This document shows, one piece after another, positions 33,266 through 41,895 of a stretch of DNA of 64,000 bases. The first letter of the stretch is position 1; every line of letters starts with the position of its first letter. Source of the stretch: Streptomyces alanosinicus (GTDB lineage: Bacteria; Actinomycetota; Actinomycetes; Streptomycetales; Streptomycetaceae). Both the position numbers and the translations under genes were made by a program. The notes under the pieces were generated by a model. It was not told where the DNA came from and did no database searches. It saw only the letters and a program-made list of their open reading frames with translations. The DNA is taken from positions 1 to 64,000 of the forward strand of contig NZ_BMVG01000034.1 in NCBI RefSeq assembly GCF_014650595.1, written 5' to 3'.

Positions 33266-33801
33266 CACTGCATATCTTGCGGACACCCACATAAGCGACC
33301 TTGACCGCAAGCACGGTGACCGGGACGTCGACCTTGAAGTTCACATTCAGCAGCGCATCCACGATCGCCACGGCCAGCAGCTGATCGTTCTCCCCCGGAT
33401 TCTCCAGCACCCGCTCGATCGCCTCCTGCCCCGCAGATGGCGCTGCGCAGCCTCCCCCGCAGCGAGGCGAACCACCGACCCGCGCCGGAGAGGTGCGCGA
33501 GGAACTCGGCATCGCACTGGAGATTGGTCTCCTGCTTGCCGTCGACTAGGCTCCTAGCTCCTCGGAGGGCGACAAGGTGCTCTGTATCTTCGATGGCGGC
33601 ATGCTGTCCCCAGAGGAACAGGGCGATATTCGGCTGCAAGCCTCTGAGATTGCCAGGTACGGCTTCCACCAGGCTTCCGCGATCCCGGGCCTCACGATCC
33701 CCCGATTGGCGCGCCGCATCTGCGCGACCGCCGCTGCTCGGGCAGAGGGACTCACGGCCCCCTGGAGTACGGCCGCCAAGCAGGATCGCTTTCGCCCGCA
33801 T
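33255..33801 (-). pseudogene. hypothetical protein gene broken by several frame changes
   Basis: Protein-like segments lie end to end in different frames of the same strand: ARAAAVAQMRRANRGIV with AEAWWKPYLAISEA (about 33630-33735), then HAAIEDTEHLVALRGARSL to WFASLRGRLRSAICG (about 33435-33606), then QEAIERVLENPGENDQLLAV to RKICSGDE ending at 33255. The last break coincides with a run of four C at 33429-33432, where one base fewer restores the frame. The reconstructed product would be about 170-180 residues, helical, of unknown family. It precedes and overlaps the frameshifted gene at 32314-33265. Decay or assembly error cannot be separated. Confidence 0.4.
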
Positions 33802-33844
33802 GTTGCCGCACGAACCGATCCGGCCCACGAACTCGATGCGCAAT

Positions 33845-35902
33845 CTATCTCTTAAGACGACTTCGCATCGCCAGCAATGCCAATCCAAGGAATACTGGCT
33901 CGATCGCCCTGGAAACCATTTCGATGTATGTTCCAGATGTCGTCAGTACTTGGCCGGATGACCGGAATACAACAGAGTTGACCACAACCCGCAACCCCTT
34001 TTCGAAGCGCTGGGAGGTGGCGCGACTGGAAAGCGAGCCAGTCGGATTTACCGGCTTCGGCACATTCGTGACTTCCTGGAAATTGTGGCCGCTTATCACG
34101 CCACTGGAGACGGCTGTTGGCGCCTGAGACGGCAATCCCCAAAAAACCATAGCAACCAGAGTTGCAACGATTGTTACCCCGAACCACAATAGTGCGCGGC
34201 CAGCACGGAGCCCGTATCCAGAGACGAGACAGTAGAGCGCAAGTAGATAGCGCTCCGAATGCGGTCGATTCGAGTCATTCCGTCGCATCTCCATTTCACC
34301 GTAGTAAAAGTCGGCTGCGTCGGGTTCATTTTTCGAATCCTCGAAGGATTTACGCAGATGCCTGTAAGTGGCAGATAGGGCCGCAGGGGTCACACTTGTT
34401 GTTGCGGACGGGGCCCTCCAGCCGCTCGGCCATGGCCTGCCTGCTCGCCACTCGGCCTCTTCCGCCAAAACCCGTCGCTGACTCCATCGCGCTATCCGCC
34501 AGCCATCAATATGGATTCCGCGTGGAGAGTTGCTAAACTGACACTCCCCTTCAAGGCGGATTTGATCAAGGTGCATCGCGCCAGCGAATCTACATTCTCG
34601 AAGGTCGACATCCACAAGCAAAAGCCTTGAGACGTCTGCACCTTGTAGTGAAGTTATCTTAGCAGGAACGGATTCACCAATGCGCGAGTCGTCGAGAGCG
34701 CCGCCGTCTGAGTAAAGGAAGAATGTGGGCATGGTTGCGACGATCATGGGTGCTGCGAAAGTGGCACCACTCAAGTTAACGCTGGCATATCTGACCCGTA
34801 GCACGCCCGTGGATGACCACTCTGTTTGTTGAAACCCGAGATGCGCGGCAGATGCTTCGATAATCAACGGGCTTCCGAACGATGCCCCATTGAATATGAT
34901 GGATTTTTCGGAGACTATGGGGCCTATGTGTTTAGCTCGTTCGAAAATAGCTCCCACAAAATGGGCACCCTGATTGAATCGCGAATCGCGAAATAGCGCC
35001 GCCTTGCGAAAGAGTGCGTTTGCGAAATGAGCCCTATCGTTAAACTGCGCTTTACTGAAGATTGCGTCATCAGAAAAGGTAGTATCGTTGAAGCCGCCTC
35101 GACCGAAGGTCACATTTTCAAAGTCAACCTCGCGCGCAAAAGTGACTCCAGTGAAAGTTCCGCTGGTTATTGAAGAGTCTGTGAACTTGGCCGCAGAGTG
35201 AAACTGAGCCGCCAGGAACTGCACCCCCCTCTGGAACGAGCTGGCGGAGAAGTCTGCCGTGCGAAAAAACTCAGTATGGGAGAATCTTGACTTCCTGCCA
35301 CTGAACGTTGATCCAGTAAAGGTGCATCGATCTCGGAATTTCGCCCTCATGAAGGAGGCGGTGTAAAATCGCGCCGATCGATACTCCGCCGCATCTGCGA
35401 AGGTACAGTCCGCAAAAGAAGTGGCCTTTCGGAATGAGGCGTTGCTGAAGTTGGCGAGTCCGAGAAACTTGGCTCGTTCGAATCTCCCGTCACCTTCTAT
35501 TTCAGATTCCGCAAATTGGGCCCCCTTGTGAAATATTGCCCCGGCGAAGTGTGCGTCTTCGTGGAATTTGACCCTAAGGAAAGTGGCGTCTCTCAGGAAG
35601 TCGACGGAGTCAAAATTTGCTGGGCCGATAAATGTGGCCCCGGAGAACTTGGCCGAACCGAAGCCGGCTCGTTCGGCTTCTGGGTCGCGCATGAATTGCA
35701 ACAGTTGGTTAAGTAGCTCGCTTGTAAATGTAGTTCCGCTGAAGTCAACGTCCTGGCCGTAAGAAAGAGATGTCAAGAAGGAAAGTCTTGCCTCTTCGGA
35801 CATATGAGCTAAGCAGCGACCGGAGGGCAGTCGACGGCCGGGGCATGGCGGCTGATCTGGTTGGCTGTAGCAACAGGCGTTACGGCGAGGTGGTCGAACC
35901 AT
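33845..35902 (-). CDS. pentapeptide-repeat membrane protein
   Basis: A 685-residue protein. The N-terminus has a cysteine-rich segment (ACCYSQPDQPPCPGRRLPS, with a further GRC). Residues about 45-400 are tandem pentapeptide repeats of the A(N/D)F-type, such as AKFSGATFIGPANFDSVDFL, which form a right-handed quadrilateral beta-helix. The C-terminal 150 residues have hydrophobic segments (WFGVTIVATLVAMVFWGL and PVFLGLALLAM) that would anchor it. The DNA is clearly AT-richer and its codon use less GC-biased than in its neighbours, suggesting recent transfer. No phage or toxin partner is next to it. Function unknown. Confidence 0.85.
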   Translation of the reverse strand: MVRPPRRNACCYSQPDQPPCPGRRLPSGRCLAHMSEEARLSFLTSLSYGQDVDFSGTTFTSELLNQLLQFMRDPEAERAGFGSAKFSGATFIGPANFDSVDFLRDATFLRVKFHEDAHFAGAIFHKGAQFAESEIEGDGRFERAKFLGLANFSNASFRKATSFADCTFADAAEYRSARFYTASFMRAKFRDRCTFTGSTFSGRKSRFSHTEFFRTADFSASSFQRGVQFLAAQFHSAAKFTDSSITSGTFTGVTFAREVDFENVTFGRGGFNDTTFSDDAIFSKAQFNDRAHFANALFRKAALFRDSRFNQGAHFVGAIFERAKHIGPIVSEKSIIFNGASFGSPLIIEASAAHLGFQQTEWSSTGVLRVRYASVNLSGATFAAPMIVATMPTFFLYSDGGALDDSRIGESVPAKITSLQGADVSRLLLVDVDLRECRFAGAMHLDQIRLEGECQFSNSPRGIHIDGWRIARWSQRRVLAEEAEWRAGRPWPSGWRAPSATTSVTPAALSATYRHLRKSFEDSKNEPDAADFYYGEMEMRRNDSNRPHSERYLLALYCLVSGYGLRAGRALLWFGVTIVATLVAMVFWGLPSQAPTAVSSGVISGHNFQEVTNVPKPVNPTGSLSSRATSQRFEKGLRVVVNSVVFRSSGQVLTTSGTYIEMVSRAIEPVFLGLALLAMRSRLKR

Positions 35903-36110
35903 GCAGTGAAGGACACGCGGATTGGCAGCTTGGTTGCACTTGTCTCACCGAGCCGTTGTCGGAGTGCGCCAGTACGCCTACTGGACACCCGTCGGCAAGG
36001 CGGGCCCCGACCAAGGACTGGCCCGCCCTCGCGCGAACGCGGAGATCTTTTCCACCCGCTCCATCGCGCAGACCATAGCGGTGCCCGCCGACTTCATCGG
36101 CGACGTGCGC

Positions 36111-36197
36111 AGCCGCCTCCAGCTCCGGGCGCATGGGCACCTGGGTGAATGTCCCGTACGCCTCGGCCTGCTCATCAGTCAGGAACTCCACCGGCAC
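36111..36197 (-). mobile_element. N-terminal fragment of a Tn3-family transposase
   Basis: The frame starting at 36197 reads MPVEFLTDEQAEAYGTFTQV and continues PMRPELE, matching the DUF4158 N-terminus of Tn3-type transposases; it then diverges into non-homologous sequence after about 29 residues. The transposase normally has about 1000 residues, so this is a remnant. No terminal inverted repeat or resolvase is visible. It marks the edge of the AT-rich pentapeptide-repeat region. Confidence 0.65.
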
Positions 36198-36617
36198 GAC
36201 CGGACCGTAGCCAGCGCCAACCGCCGCCCGGTGATCTTTCCACTAACCCCAGCGGCAGCCGCATCCCATGTCCTGGCCGACCGTGGTCAATCTCAGCGGC
36301 ACTTTCTGTACCGCAACTACTCACCCGTGTCTGCGGTGGCGCGACGCCAACACGCCACGACGTCCTGGCAGCCGAACGCAAGAAGCGCGCCCGTATCCGA
36401 AGTGAGAAAAGTGTCCGCTGGAGAGGTGCCGATCCCTCGACTCGACGCCTTCGCCTGGCCGTTTGCCTCCTTCCGGCTCACAGTTCAGGCCGGGTGTTGA
36501 CGGGCGGACCGATTCTGCGGTGGGCCATCAGGCTGACAGGCCACCCCGCGGGTGGACGACGGCACTCGGCGATCGATAGCAAGGACATCCCACTCCCCCG
36601 CTTCCCAGGTGGTGCCC
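36198..36617. other. degenerate stretch between transposon fragment and YiiX-like gene
   Basis: 420 bases with no intact gene. A plus-strand segment near 36320-36430 looks coding across a frame change: RWRDANTPRR in one frame is followed by DVLAAERKKRARIRSEKSVR in another. I cannot name its family; a mobile-element protein remnant is plausible given the adjacent Tn3 fragment. Confidence 0.3.
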
Positions 36618-37574
36618 ATGCCTCTTCCCGCCAAGGTCAAGCCCGGTGACATCGTCCTCTCCCGCGGAACCGGATGGATCTCGCAGGCGATCTGTCTGCT
36701 CGACGGCAGCGAAGTCAGCCATGCGGCGCTCGCCTTGGAAGCAGACCGTGTCGCCGAGGCCGTCGGTGAAGGCCTGCGGACCATCAACGGTGACGAGGTG
36801 ATGAAGGACCACGACCTGATGGTCGCCAGGACCCTGGCGGCGCCGGCCGACATGGCACCGGTGATCGGTGTGGGCAACACCTACCTGCGGCGCGGCGCCA
36901 AGTACGCCCACCAGCAGGTCGTGCTGCTGGCCGTGCTCTGCGTCTCACGACGCATCCCCCTTCCCCGGGGAGGCAAGCAGATGGTGCGCACCGTGCTGGA
37001 CCAGGCAGCCGCAGCCGTCAACACCATGCTGGAGCGCGGACAACAGCCCATGATCTGCTCGGAGTTCGTCTATCGCTGCTACAGCGAGGCCCAGCCCCAC
37101 GCCCCGTACACGCTGAGAATCGGGCAGGAGCAGGAGGTGCAGGGGGATGGGACCCTCCTCGACTGGGCCCGGACGCACCCCGCCCTCAGCGCGCTGCGCC
37201 CGCCCCAGCCGACCGCAGGCTTTGCCACGGCGGCAGCGGAGACCGCACTCGCTCCGCTGGTGTCCGCCTACGCGGCGGCCACCGGACAGGCCGCGCCGCT
37301 GCCCAAGGTCCCGCTCACCGCCGGGCTGCCCGACCCCAGTGACGAGGAGCTGCTGTCGTCCATGACCTCTTTCGGTGCGGCCCTGCACAAGGCCAGGACC
37401 GGACCGGACGGAGCAGCAACCTCCGAGCAGGCCCTCGACGCGATCCGGGCCAAACACGCAGAGCCGAACTTCGTCACCCCCGGCGACCTCCTGCGTACCG
37501 CATCGCTCGGCCAAGTCCACCGCCAGAGCGCCCCGTCCACGCCCCTCCGTGGAGCATCCGCACTCTCCGGGTGA
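36618..37574 (+). CDS. YiiX/YebB-like NlpC/P60-superfamily cysteine hydrolase
   Basis: A 318-residue protein whose first 170 residues fit the permuted papain-like fold: KPGDIVLSRGTGWISQAI, then SEVSHAALALE with the catalytic His, and MICSEFVYRCYSEA with the catalytic Cys. Such enzymes cleave amide or ester bonds in lipids or peptidoglycan fragments, and some act as permuted amidases. There is no export signal. The C-terminal 140 residues are Ala/Pro-rich and probably flexible. ATG at 36618 chosen because the upstream extension to 36552 lacks a ribosome site; AGGTGG precedes 36618. Confidence 0.75.
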   Translation: MPLPAKVKPGDIVLSRGTGWISQAICLLDGSEVSHAALALEADRVAEAVGEGLRTINGDEVMKDHDLMVARTLAAPADMAPVIGVGNTYLRRGAKYAHQQVVLLAVLCVSRRIPLPRGGKQMVRTVLDQAAAAVNTMLERGQQPMICSEFVYRCYSEAQPHAPYTLRIGQEQEVQGDGTLLDWARTHPALSALRPPQPTAGFATAAAETALAPLVSAYAAATGQAAPLPKVPLTAGLPDPSDEELLSSMTSFGAALHKARTGPDGAATSEQALDAIRAKHAEPNFVTPGDLLRTASLGQVHRQSAPSTPLRGASALSG

Positions 37575-37619
37575 GCAAGCTCGGAGGCTCGTACCCGTGC
37601 GTGGGTGTTGAGGTGTTTC

Positions 37620-38528
37620 TCAACCGGGCTGGCGGGCTGCTTCCTGGCGGAGCGCACGGATGATCTCGGTAACGGCTGGCGGGCATGGTCCTGGCAGGCG
37701 GGCGAGGACCACCCGTCGGCGTTCAGCGGGGCCGCCCTGGACCTCGACCAGCCGCACGCCGGGTGGGACCGTGTCGGCCAGGCCGGGTGGCACGGTGGTG
37801 ATGCCGCATCCGGCCGCGACCAGATGAAGTTTGGTCAGCCAGTCGCGGGCGGTGTGGACGATCCGGGGCCGTCCTGGCGCGCCGGGCCAGACGCCCATCG
37901 TCGGTTCGGCGGTGCTGGACGGGCCGGCGATCCAGTCCTGGTCGGCGAGCGCCTCAAGCTCCACGGTGTCCCCGGCCGCCAGGGGGCTGCCGGCCGGTAC
38001 CGCGAGGAGCAGCGTCGTCTCGCTGAGGGTCAGGCTTTCCAGAGGCGGAGCCTGGTCGTCCAGCTGCCGATGCGGTGGCCGGGAAGCGAGGACCGCAAGG
38101 TCGATAGTGCGCGCTCGAATCGCCCGAACCAGCGCCGGGGTCGTGGCCTCTCGCGTGGTGACTCTGATACGGGGATGCGTGCGACGCAGCGCTGCCAGGG
38201 CCCGTGGCAGGATCAGCACTCCGGCGCTGGGGAAGGTGCCCAGTCGAACGATGCCGTGCTCGGGCGGAAGGCCCTTGAGTTCGCGGTCGGCCGCGGCGAC
38301 GGCGTCGAGTGCCACCACGGCGTGCCGCAGCAGGGTGAGCCCGGCGGCGGTCAGCGTGACGCCGCCGACCTGGCGGTCGAACAGGCGCTGTCCTGTGGCG
38401 CGTTCCAGCGCGGCGGCCTGCCGTGAGACGGCTGACTGCGTATACCCGAGCTGCGTAGCCGCGGCGGTGAAGCTGCCGCGTTCAGCGATCTCGCGCAGCA
38501 CCCGCAGGCCGGTGAGTGAGGGGTCCAT
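37620..38528 (-). CDS. LysR-family transcriptional regulator
   Basis: A 302-residue regulator with an N-terminal winged helix (residues 3-62; LREIAERGSFTAAATQLGYT then SAVSRQAAALERATG) and a C-terminal effector-binding domain of the periplasmic-binding-protein fold. It is divergent from the tautomerase gene, 129 bases apart, the usual arrangement in which LysR proteins control the divergent target. The intergenic region contains an inverted repeat CCAGC-N14-GCTGG at 38543-38566, immediately upstream of the regulator's start, a possible binding site. Effector unknown. Confidence 0.92.
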   Translation of the reverse strand: MDPSLTGLRVLREIAERGSFTAAATQLGYTQSAVSRQAAALERATGQRLFDRQVGGVTLTAAGLTLLRHAVVALDAVAAADRELKGLPPEHGIVRLGTFPSAGVLILPRALAALRRTHPRIRVTTREATTPALVRAIRARTIDLAVLASRPPHRQLDDQAPPLESLTLSETTLLLAVPAGSPLAAGDTVELEALADQDWIAGPSSTAEPTMGVWPGAPGRPRIVHTARDWLTKLHLVAAGCGITTVPPGLADTVPPGVRLVEVQGGPAERRRVVLARLPGPCPPAVTEIIRALRQEAARQPG

Positions 38529-38657
38529 GACGGTAAGGCATACCAGCCATGCCGGACTTTCGCTGGCCGCATGGAGTGCCCGGACCTAGCGTTGCCGGTG
38601 TCAGCCGCGCCGATGAGCGCGACGGCGGATCCTTCCCGATACCCGAGGAGCCTTCCC

Positions 38658-39089
38658 GTGCCATTCGTCGAGATCTACCTCCGCAAGGGCAAGACGCCGG
38701 AATTCCGCAAAGCCGTGTCCCAGGCAGTGCACAAGTCGATGCGGCAGGTGTTCCAGATCCCCGAGGACGACTTCTTCCACATCGTGCACGACATGGAGCC
38801 GGGCGACTTTCTCCAGGCGCCGACGTTCTTCGGTCTCAAGCGCAGCGCCGACTCAGTGATCATCCGGATGACGTTCAACCACCGGCCACCCGCGCAGAAG
38901 GCCGAGCTGTTCGAAGCCGTCGCCGACCACCTCGTCGAAACCGCGGGGATGCGCCGCGAGGACGTCCTGCTGACCATCCTGGAGACCGCCGCGGAGAACT
39001 GGTGGGCACAGGGGCGGACCATCGATCCTGAGACCGGGTTCGACACCCGGATGAGTCCCGAGGCCATGGCCGCCGGCCGACTCGACTGA
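38658..39089 (+). CDS. tautomerase-superfamily protein
   Basis: A 143-residue protein starting (M)PFVEIYLRKGKTPEFRKAV. After removal of the initiator the N-terminal Pro would be the catalytic base of the 4-oxalocrotonate tautomerase/MIF superfamily. The length fits the fused two-repeat subgroup of about 130-145 residues, with VPFVEIYL and SVIIRMTFNHR as the two core strands. GTG at 38658 has GAGGAG upstream. Divergent from a LysR gene and likely controlled by it. Substrate unknown. Confidence 0.85.
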   Translation: MPFVEIYLRKGKTPEFRKAVSQAVHKSMRQVFQIPEDDFFHIVHDMEPGDFLQAPTFFGLKRSADSVIIRMTFNHRPPAQKAELFEAVADHLVETAGMRREDVLLTILETAAENWWAQGRTIDPETGFDTRMSPEAMAAGRLD

Positions 39090-39117
39090 CGCCAGCACCA
39101 CTGCCGGGCCCCGGGGC

Positions 39118-39510
39118 GTGCCGCGAAGCAATCGGCACCTGGCGCCCCGCCTGGTGTTCACCCTTCACCTGAACGAGTCGCTGCTGCGGGAGCCAGTACC
39201 CGCGGTGATCGGTGTCCTCGTCCGGCGCAGCGCCGACTTCGCGTCGGCCGAGGATGCCGTGCAGGAGTCCATGATGCGCGCGCTGCAAAGCCGGCCGGAC
39301 GGTCCACCGCGCGATGCGAAAGCCTGGCTGGTCGCGGCCGCCTGACGCAAGTACCTCGACTCCGCCCAGGCCGAAGCCTCGCGGCGCGGACGGGAACTCG
39401 CCGTAGAAGTCGAGCCGCCGACCGGTCCGGTACCGGGCACGGACGACTCGCTGTGGCTCTACTTCCTGTGCGCGCACCCGTCGCTGCCCCCCGTTCCGCC
39501 GTCACGTTGA
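39118..39510 (+). pseudogene. ECF sigma factor gene with in-frame stop and frameshift
   Basis: The frame reads NESLLREPVPAVIGVLVRR and SAEDAVQESMMRALQSRP, then DAKAWLVAAA, TGA at 39343-39345, and continues RKYLDSAQAEASRRGRELAV to DDSLWLYFLCAHPSLPP. Related large ECF sigma factors have Trp at the stop position (TGG), so a single G-to-A change explains it. A second lesion in a C-run near 39487-39492 shifts the frame, since AVTLTLRAVGGLT continues in another frame. The rest of the gene is missing, replaced by the IS5-type fragment. Confidence 0.75.
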
Positions 39511-39598
39511 CGCTGCGCGCGGTCGGCGGCCTGACGAGGCGGCGAGGCGGTGGTGCATCGTTGTGCGCCGTGGCGACGGTGACAGTGATCGATACCGG

Positions 39599-39685
39599 GT
39601 TCTGACGGACACACGGTGGGAATCTGTCGAGCTGTTGCTGCCGCAATCCGAGCGGCATGTGGGCCGTAACTTCGCCAGCAATCGG
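39599..39685 (+). mobile_element. N-terminal fragment of an IS5-type transposase
   Basis: VLTDTRWESVELLLPQSERH, then VGRNFASNR, is the N-terminal helical domain typical of IS5/IS4-group transposases of actinomycetes. Homology ends there, and no DDE domain or inverted repeats follow. It abuts the broken sigma-factor gene, so insertion and later deletion probably truncated that gene. Confidence 0.6.
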
Positions 39686-39706
39686 GGGCTGACTGCGCTG
39701 CTGGCG

Positions 39707-40300
39707 CTAGGCGATATCACCGGCTATCTGGACCGGATGGAGTCGATCGACTCCACGGGTCGTCGCCGCGGCTCGGCTGTGATCGTCGCTCGACTGGGCA
39801 TCCCGAATCATGCGCACGTTTGGCAGTCTTTCTCGCCAGTGCTCTCGCTCGCCTGTGGTCTTGAATCCGTAGCGCTCGTAGAAGCGGACCGCTCGCTCGT
39901 TGTATTCGGTGACCCACAGGCGTATGGGTGAACTTCCCACCCAGGTGAGGAACTCGCTCATCATTCGACCTCCGATACCGTGGCCCTGAGCTTCGCTCAG
40001 CAAATACATCGGCCCGAGGGTGACCACCTCGTCCCGGCGACCGCAGAGGAAGCCGATGATCTCCGTCCCCGAGCGGACAACACGACAAAACAGCAGGTCC
40101 GGTTGCTGCTGCGCCGCCTCGATGAACTCCCGCCACTGGGCGATGCCTTCAGCCGTGGCGGAGGCACCGCGGTGCTCACGGATCCAGGTCTCGTCGATCC
40201 CTGCCGCCTCGTTGGGATATGTCTGTAGCCAGATCCTCAACTGCAGAGGCCCGAGAAACGCAGCGTCGTCGGCATGGGGGGCTTCGATCACATGGGTCAT
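39707..40300 (-). CDS. GNAT-family N-acetyltransferase
   Basis: A 197-residue GNAT protein. TEIIGFLCGRRDEVVTLGPM leads into the acetyl-CoA loop LLSEAQGHGIGGRMM, followed by IRLWVTEYNERAVRFYERYG, the usual end of the fold. The last 35 residues (after NVRMIRDAQ) are probably a read-through tail, since the gene ends close to the IS5-type fragment. ATG at 40300 is used; the ATG at 40309 is possible. Substrate unknown. Confidence 0.8.
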   Translation of the reverse strand: MTHVIEAPHADDAAFLGPLQLRIWLQTYPNEAAGIDETWIREHRGASATAEGIAQWREFIEAAQQQPDLLFCRVVRSGTEIIGFLCGRRDEVVTLGPMYLLSEAQGHGIGGRMMSEFLTWVGSSPIRLWVTEYNERAVRFYERYGFKTTGEREHWRERLPNVRMIRDAQSSDDHSRAAATTRGVDRLHPVQIAGDIA

Positions 40301-40448
40301 GGCGGCCATTCTCGCCGATGCTGAAGCACCTGACCCGGGCGGCCGTGGCACGCTGGGCGGCGGCGGGGTGCTTCCAGGCCGCGCAGGGCGAGCGTCGTAC
40401 CAAGCGGAGGGGCAGTTGGAAGGTCGTACGGGCGATCCGGTTCGACGC

Positions 40449-40661
40449 CTACGGAGGACGCGAGGTGACGCCGGCCTTCCAGGCGATGGCGGAACGGCAC
40501 TCCTCCAACGCCTGGATCGGTGCGCCGACGCGCTGCCGGTGGGCGCCGAGAAGCCGCAGGCGCTCCGCCTCGTTGCCCGTACCGTGCCGCACCAGTTCGG
40601 CGAACCGGTGCGCCCAGCGCACACAAGCACGGCACGGCACTGACGAAGTGGCTTCATCCAA
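40449..40661 (-). pseudogene. C-terminal fragment of a MerR-like regulator
   Basis: The frame contains RLRLLGAHRQRVGAPIQALE followed by ECRSAIAWKAGV, the dimerisation helix of MerR regulators of the oxidoreductase-linked type; the DNA-binding part is absent. On the opposite strand at about 40430-40475 the sequence RAIRFDAYGGREV resembles the first residues of a zinc-type NADP oxidoreductase, a common divergent partner of such MerR genes. The junction looks like a deletion scar. Low confidence. Confidence 0.35.
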
Positions 40662-40725
40662 CTCCGGCTCGGCACTCCCCCCGGCTCCGCACCATCGGCA
40701 GACTCACCGCGGACCGCTGTCTCCC

Positions 40726-41478
40726 CTACCGCGACCTGACCGCTGGGGCCGCGGTGGCGGCCGGGGTGAGGCGGTAGGCGGGCAGTCCGCGTCGGCGGAT
40801 CATCAGCTCGGCGATGACCAGGTTGGGCAGCCAGCTCAGGAAGGGCAGTGGAGCGTACGCGTTGTTGAAGATGCGCGTGCCGTCGACGGATCCGTGAGCG
40901 GTGAGCACCTGGACGAGGATGAGCACGCCGAGCCAGGCGCGGAGTGTGACCGCGGCGTAGGCGAGGGCGAAGCTCCGGATCATCCATGCGCGGTGGCTGG
41001 GCAGGTCGCGGTCGCGGATGGCACGGTAGCCGCGCCAGGTGGCCCAGGCCCACAGCGCGGCAAGGCCGCCGAACCCGAAGAAGCCGTCGAAGGCGATCGA
41101 ACTCGCGAAGGACATGACGACGGCGGCCACCGATCCGACGGCCACACCGAGGACGTACACCCGGCCGCTCCAACGGTGGACGGCCGGGAACCTCACCCGC
41201 AGCACGGTGGAGAACTGAAATGGCCCGGCCAACAGGGCAAGCGAGGCCATCATGATGTGGGTGTAGAAGGCGACTTGGATCGCTATCGGCCGATGCGCAT
41301 ACGTCGCGGACAGGCCGTGGCTTCCCGGCCTGATCGGCAGGCGCGCTTCGGCGTAGTTGGCAACGGCGTATCCGACGACGCCCAAGGAGGTCAACAGGAG
41401 GACACTCCAGCGCACTCGTGCGCGCCACCGCGCCTTCGAGGCGGTGGCGTTCGCGGCGGGTGCGGCGGTGATGGTCAT
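40726..41478 (-). CDS. DUF2306 membrane protein
   Basis: A 250-residue integral membrane protein with about six to seven hydrophobic segments. YTHIMMASLALLAGPFQF and RVRFPAVHRWSGRVYVLGV, with conserved His residues near membrane boundaries, and SHRAWMIRSFALAYAAVTLR are the hallmarks of DUF2306. The histidines suggest heme or quinone chemistry, but the family's function is not established. ATG at 41478. Single gene, with about 250 bases of non-coding sequence upstream. Confidence 0.85.
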   Translation of the reverse strand: MTITAAPAANATASKARWRARVRWSVLLLTSLGVVGYAVANYAEARLPIRPGSHGLSATYAHRPIAIQVAFYTHIMMASLALLAGPFQFSTVLRVRFPAVHRWSGRVYVLGVAVGSVAAVVMSFASSIAFDGFFGFGGLAALWAWATWRGYRAIRDRDLPSHRAWMIRSFALAYAAVTLRAWLGVLILVQVLTAHGSVDGTRIFNNAYAPLPFLSWLPNLVIAELMIRRRGLPAYRLTPAATAAPAVRSR

Positions 41479-41730
41479 GGGTGATCCCCCGTTCTCCTCT
41501 GCGTGAGACGGACTCGCGTACGCGGGGCGGGGGTGTCCTGTCTCCCTGCCCGATTCGAGCCCGCGCGAGGCCAGAACCGCACTTCGCGGGCCACGAAGTC
41601 AGCGCTGTGTCCAGCGGGCACGACCTCCGGCCCAGGCCCGTCGCGGGTCGCGGGTCGCGGTATCGGGGGCATCCCTGAGCAGGAACGCGGTGTGCGTTCC
41701 CCTCGCAAATCTAGAACGCCCAACACACCT

Positions 41731-41789
41731 TGTGAAGTGGCCAGTTGCACAGTGAGGGACCGGTTCCGGTGCCGCAGTGCACAGCGAGC
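41731..41789. repeat. 59-bp dispersed repeat, copy A
   Basis: This stretch matches 57237-57295 at 50 of 59 positions without gaps, with the right-hand 28 bases identical (GGTTCCGGTGCCGCAGTGCA and onward). Both copies lie in intergenic DNA upstream of rightward genes: 107 bases before the MBL gene here, 332 bases before the nucleotidyltransferase gene for copy B. Confidence 0.8.
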
Positions 41790-41812
41790 ACGGCGCGCAC
41801 ACCTTCACACAT

Positions 41813-41887
41813 CTCACGGCACAACTTGCCCATATCCGTGAGGACGGGCTACAGTCATCTCACGGTTTACCAGAATCTATCCGTGAG
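41813..41887 (+). promoter_or_regulatory. tandem inverted-repeat operators and promoter of the MBL gene
   Basis: Four copies of one 7-base motif alternate in orientation: CTCACGG 41813-41819, CCGTGAG 41836-41842, CTCACGG 41859-41865, CCGTGAG 41881-41887. They make two nearly identical palindromes with 16- and 15-base spacers. A promoter TTGCCC (41826-41831), 18 bases, TACAGT (41850-41855) is covered by them, a classic repressor layout. No regulator gene is adjacent. Confidence 0.65.
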
Positions 41888-41895
41888 GTGTTGGG

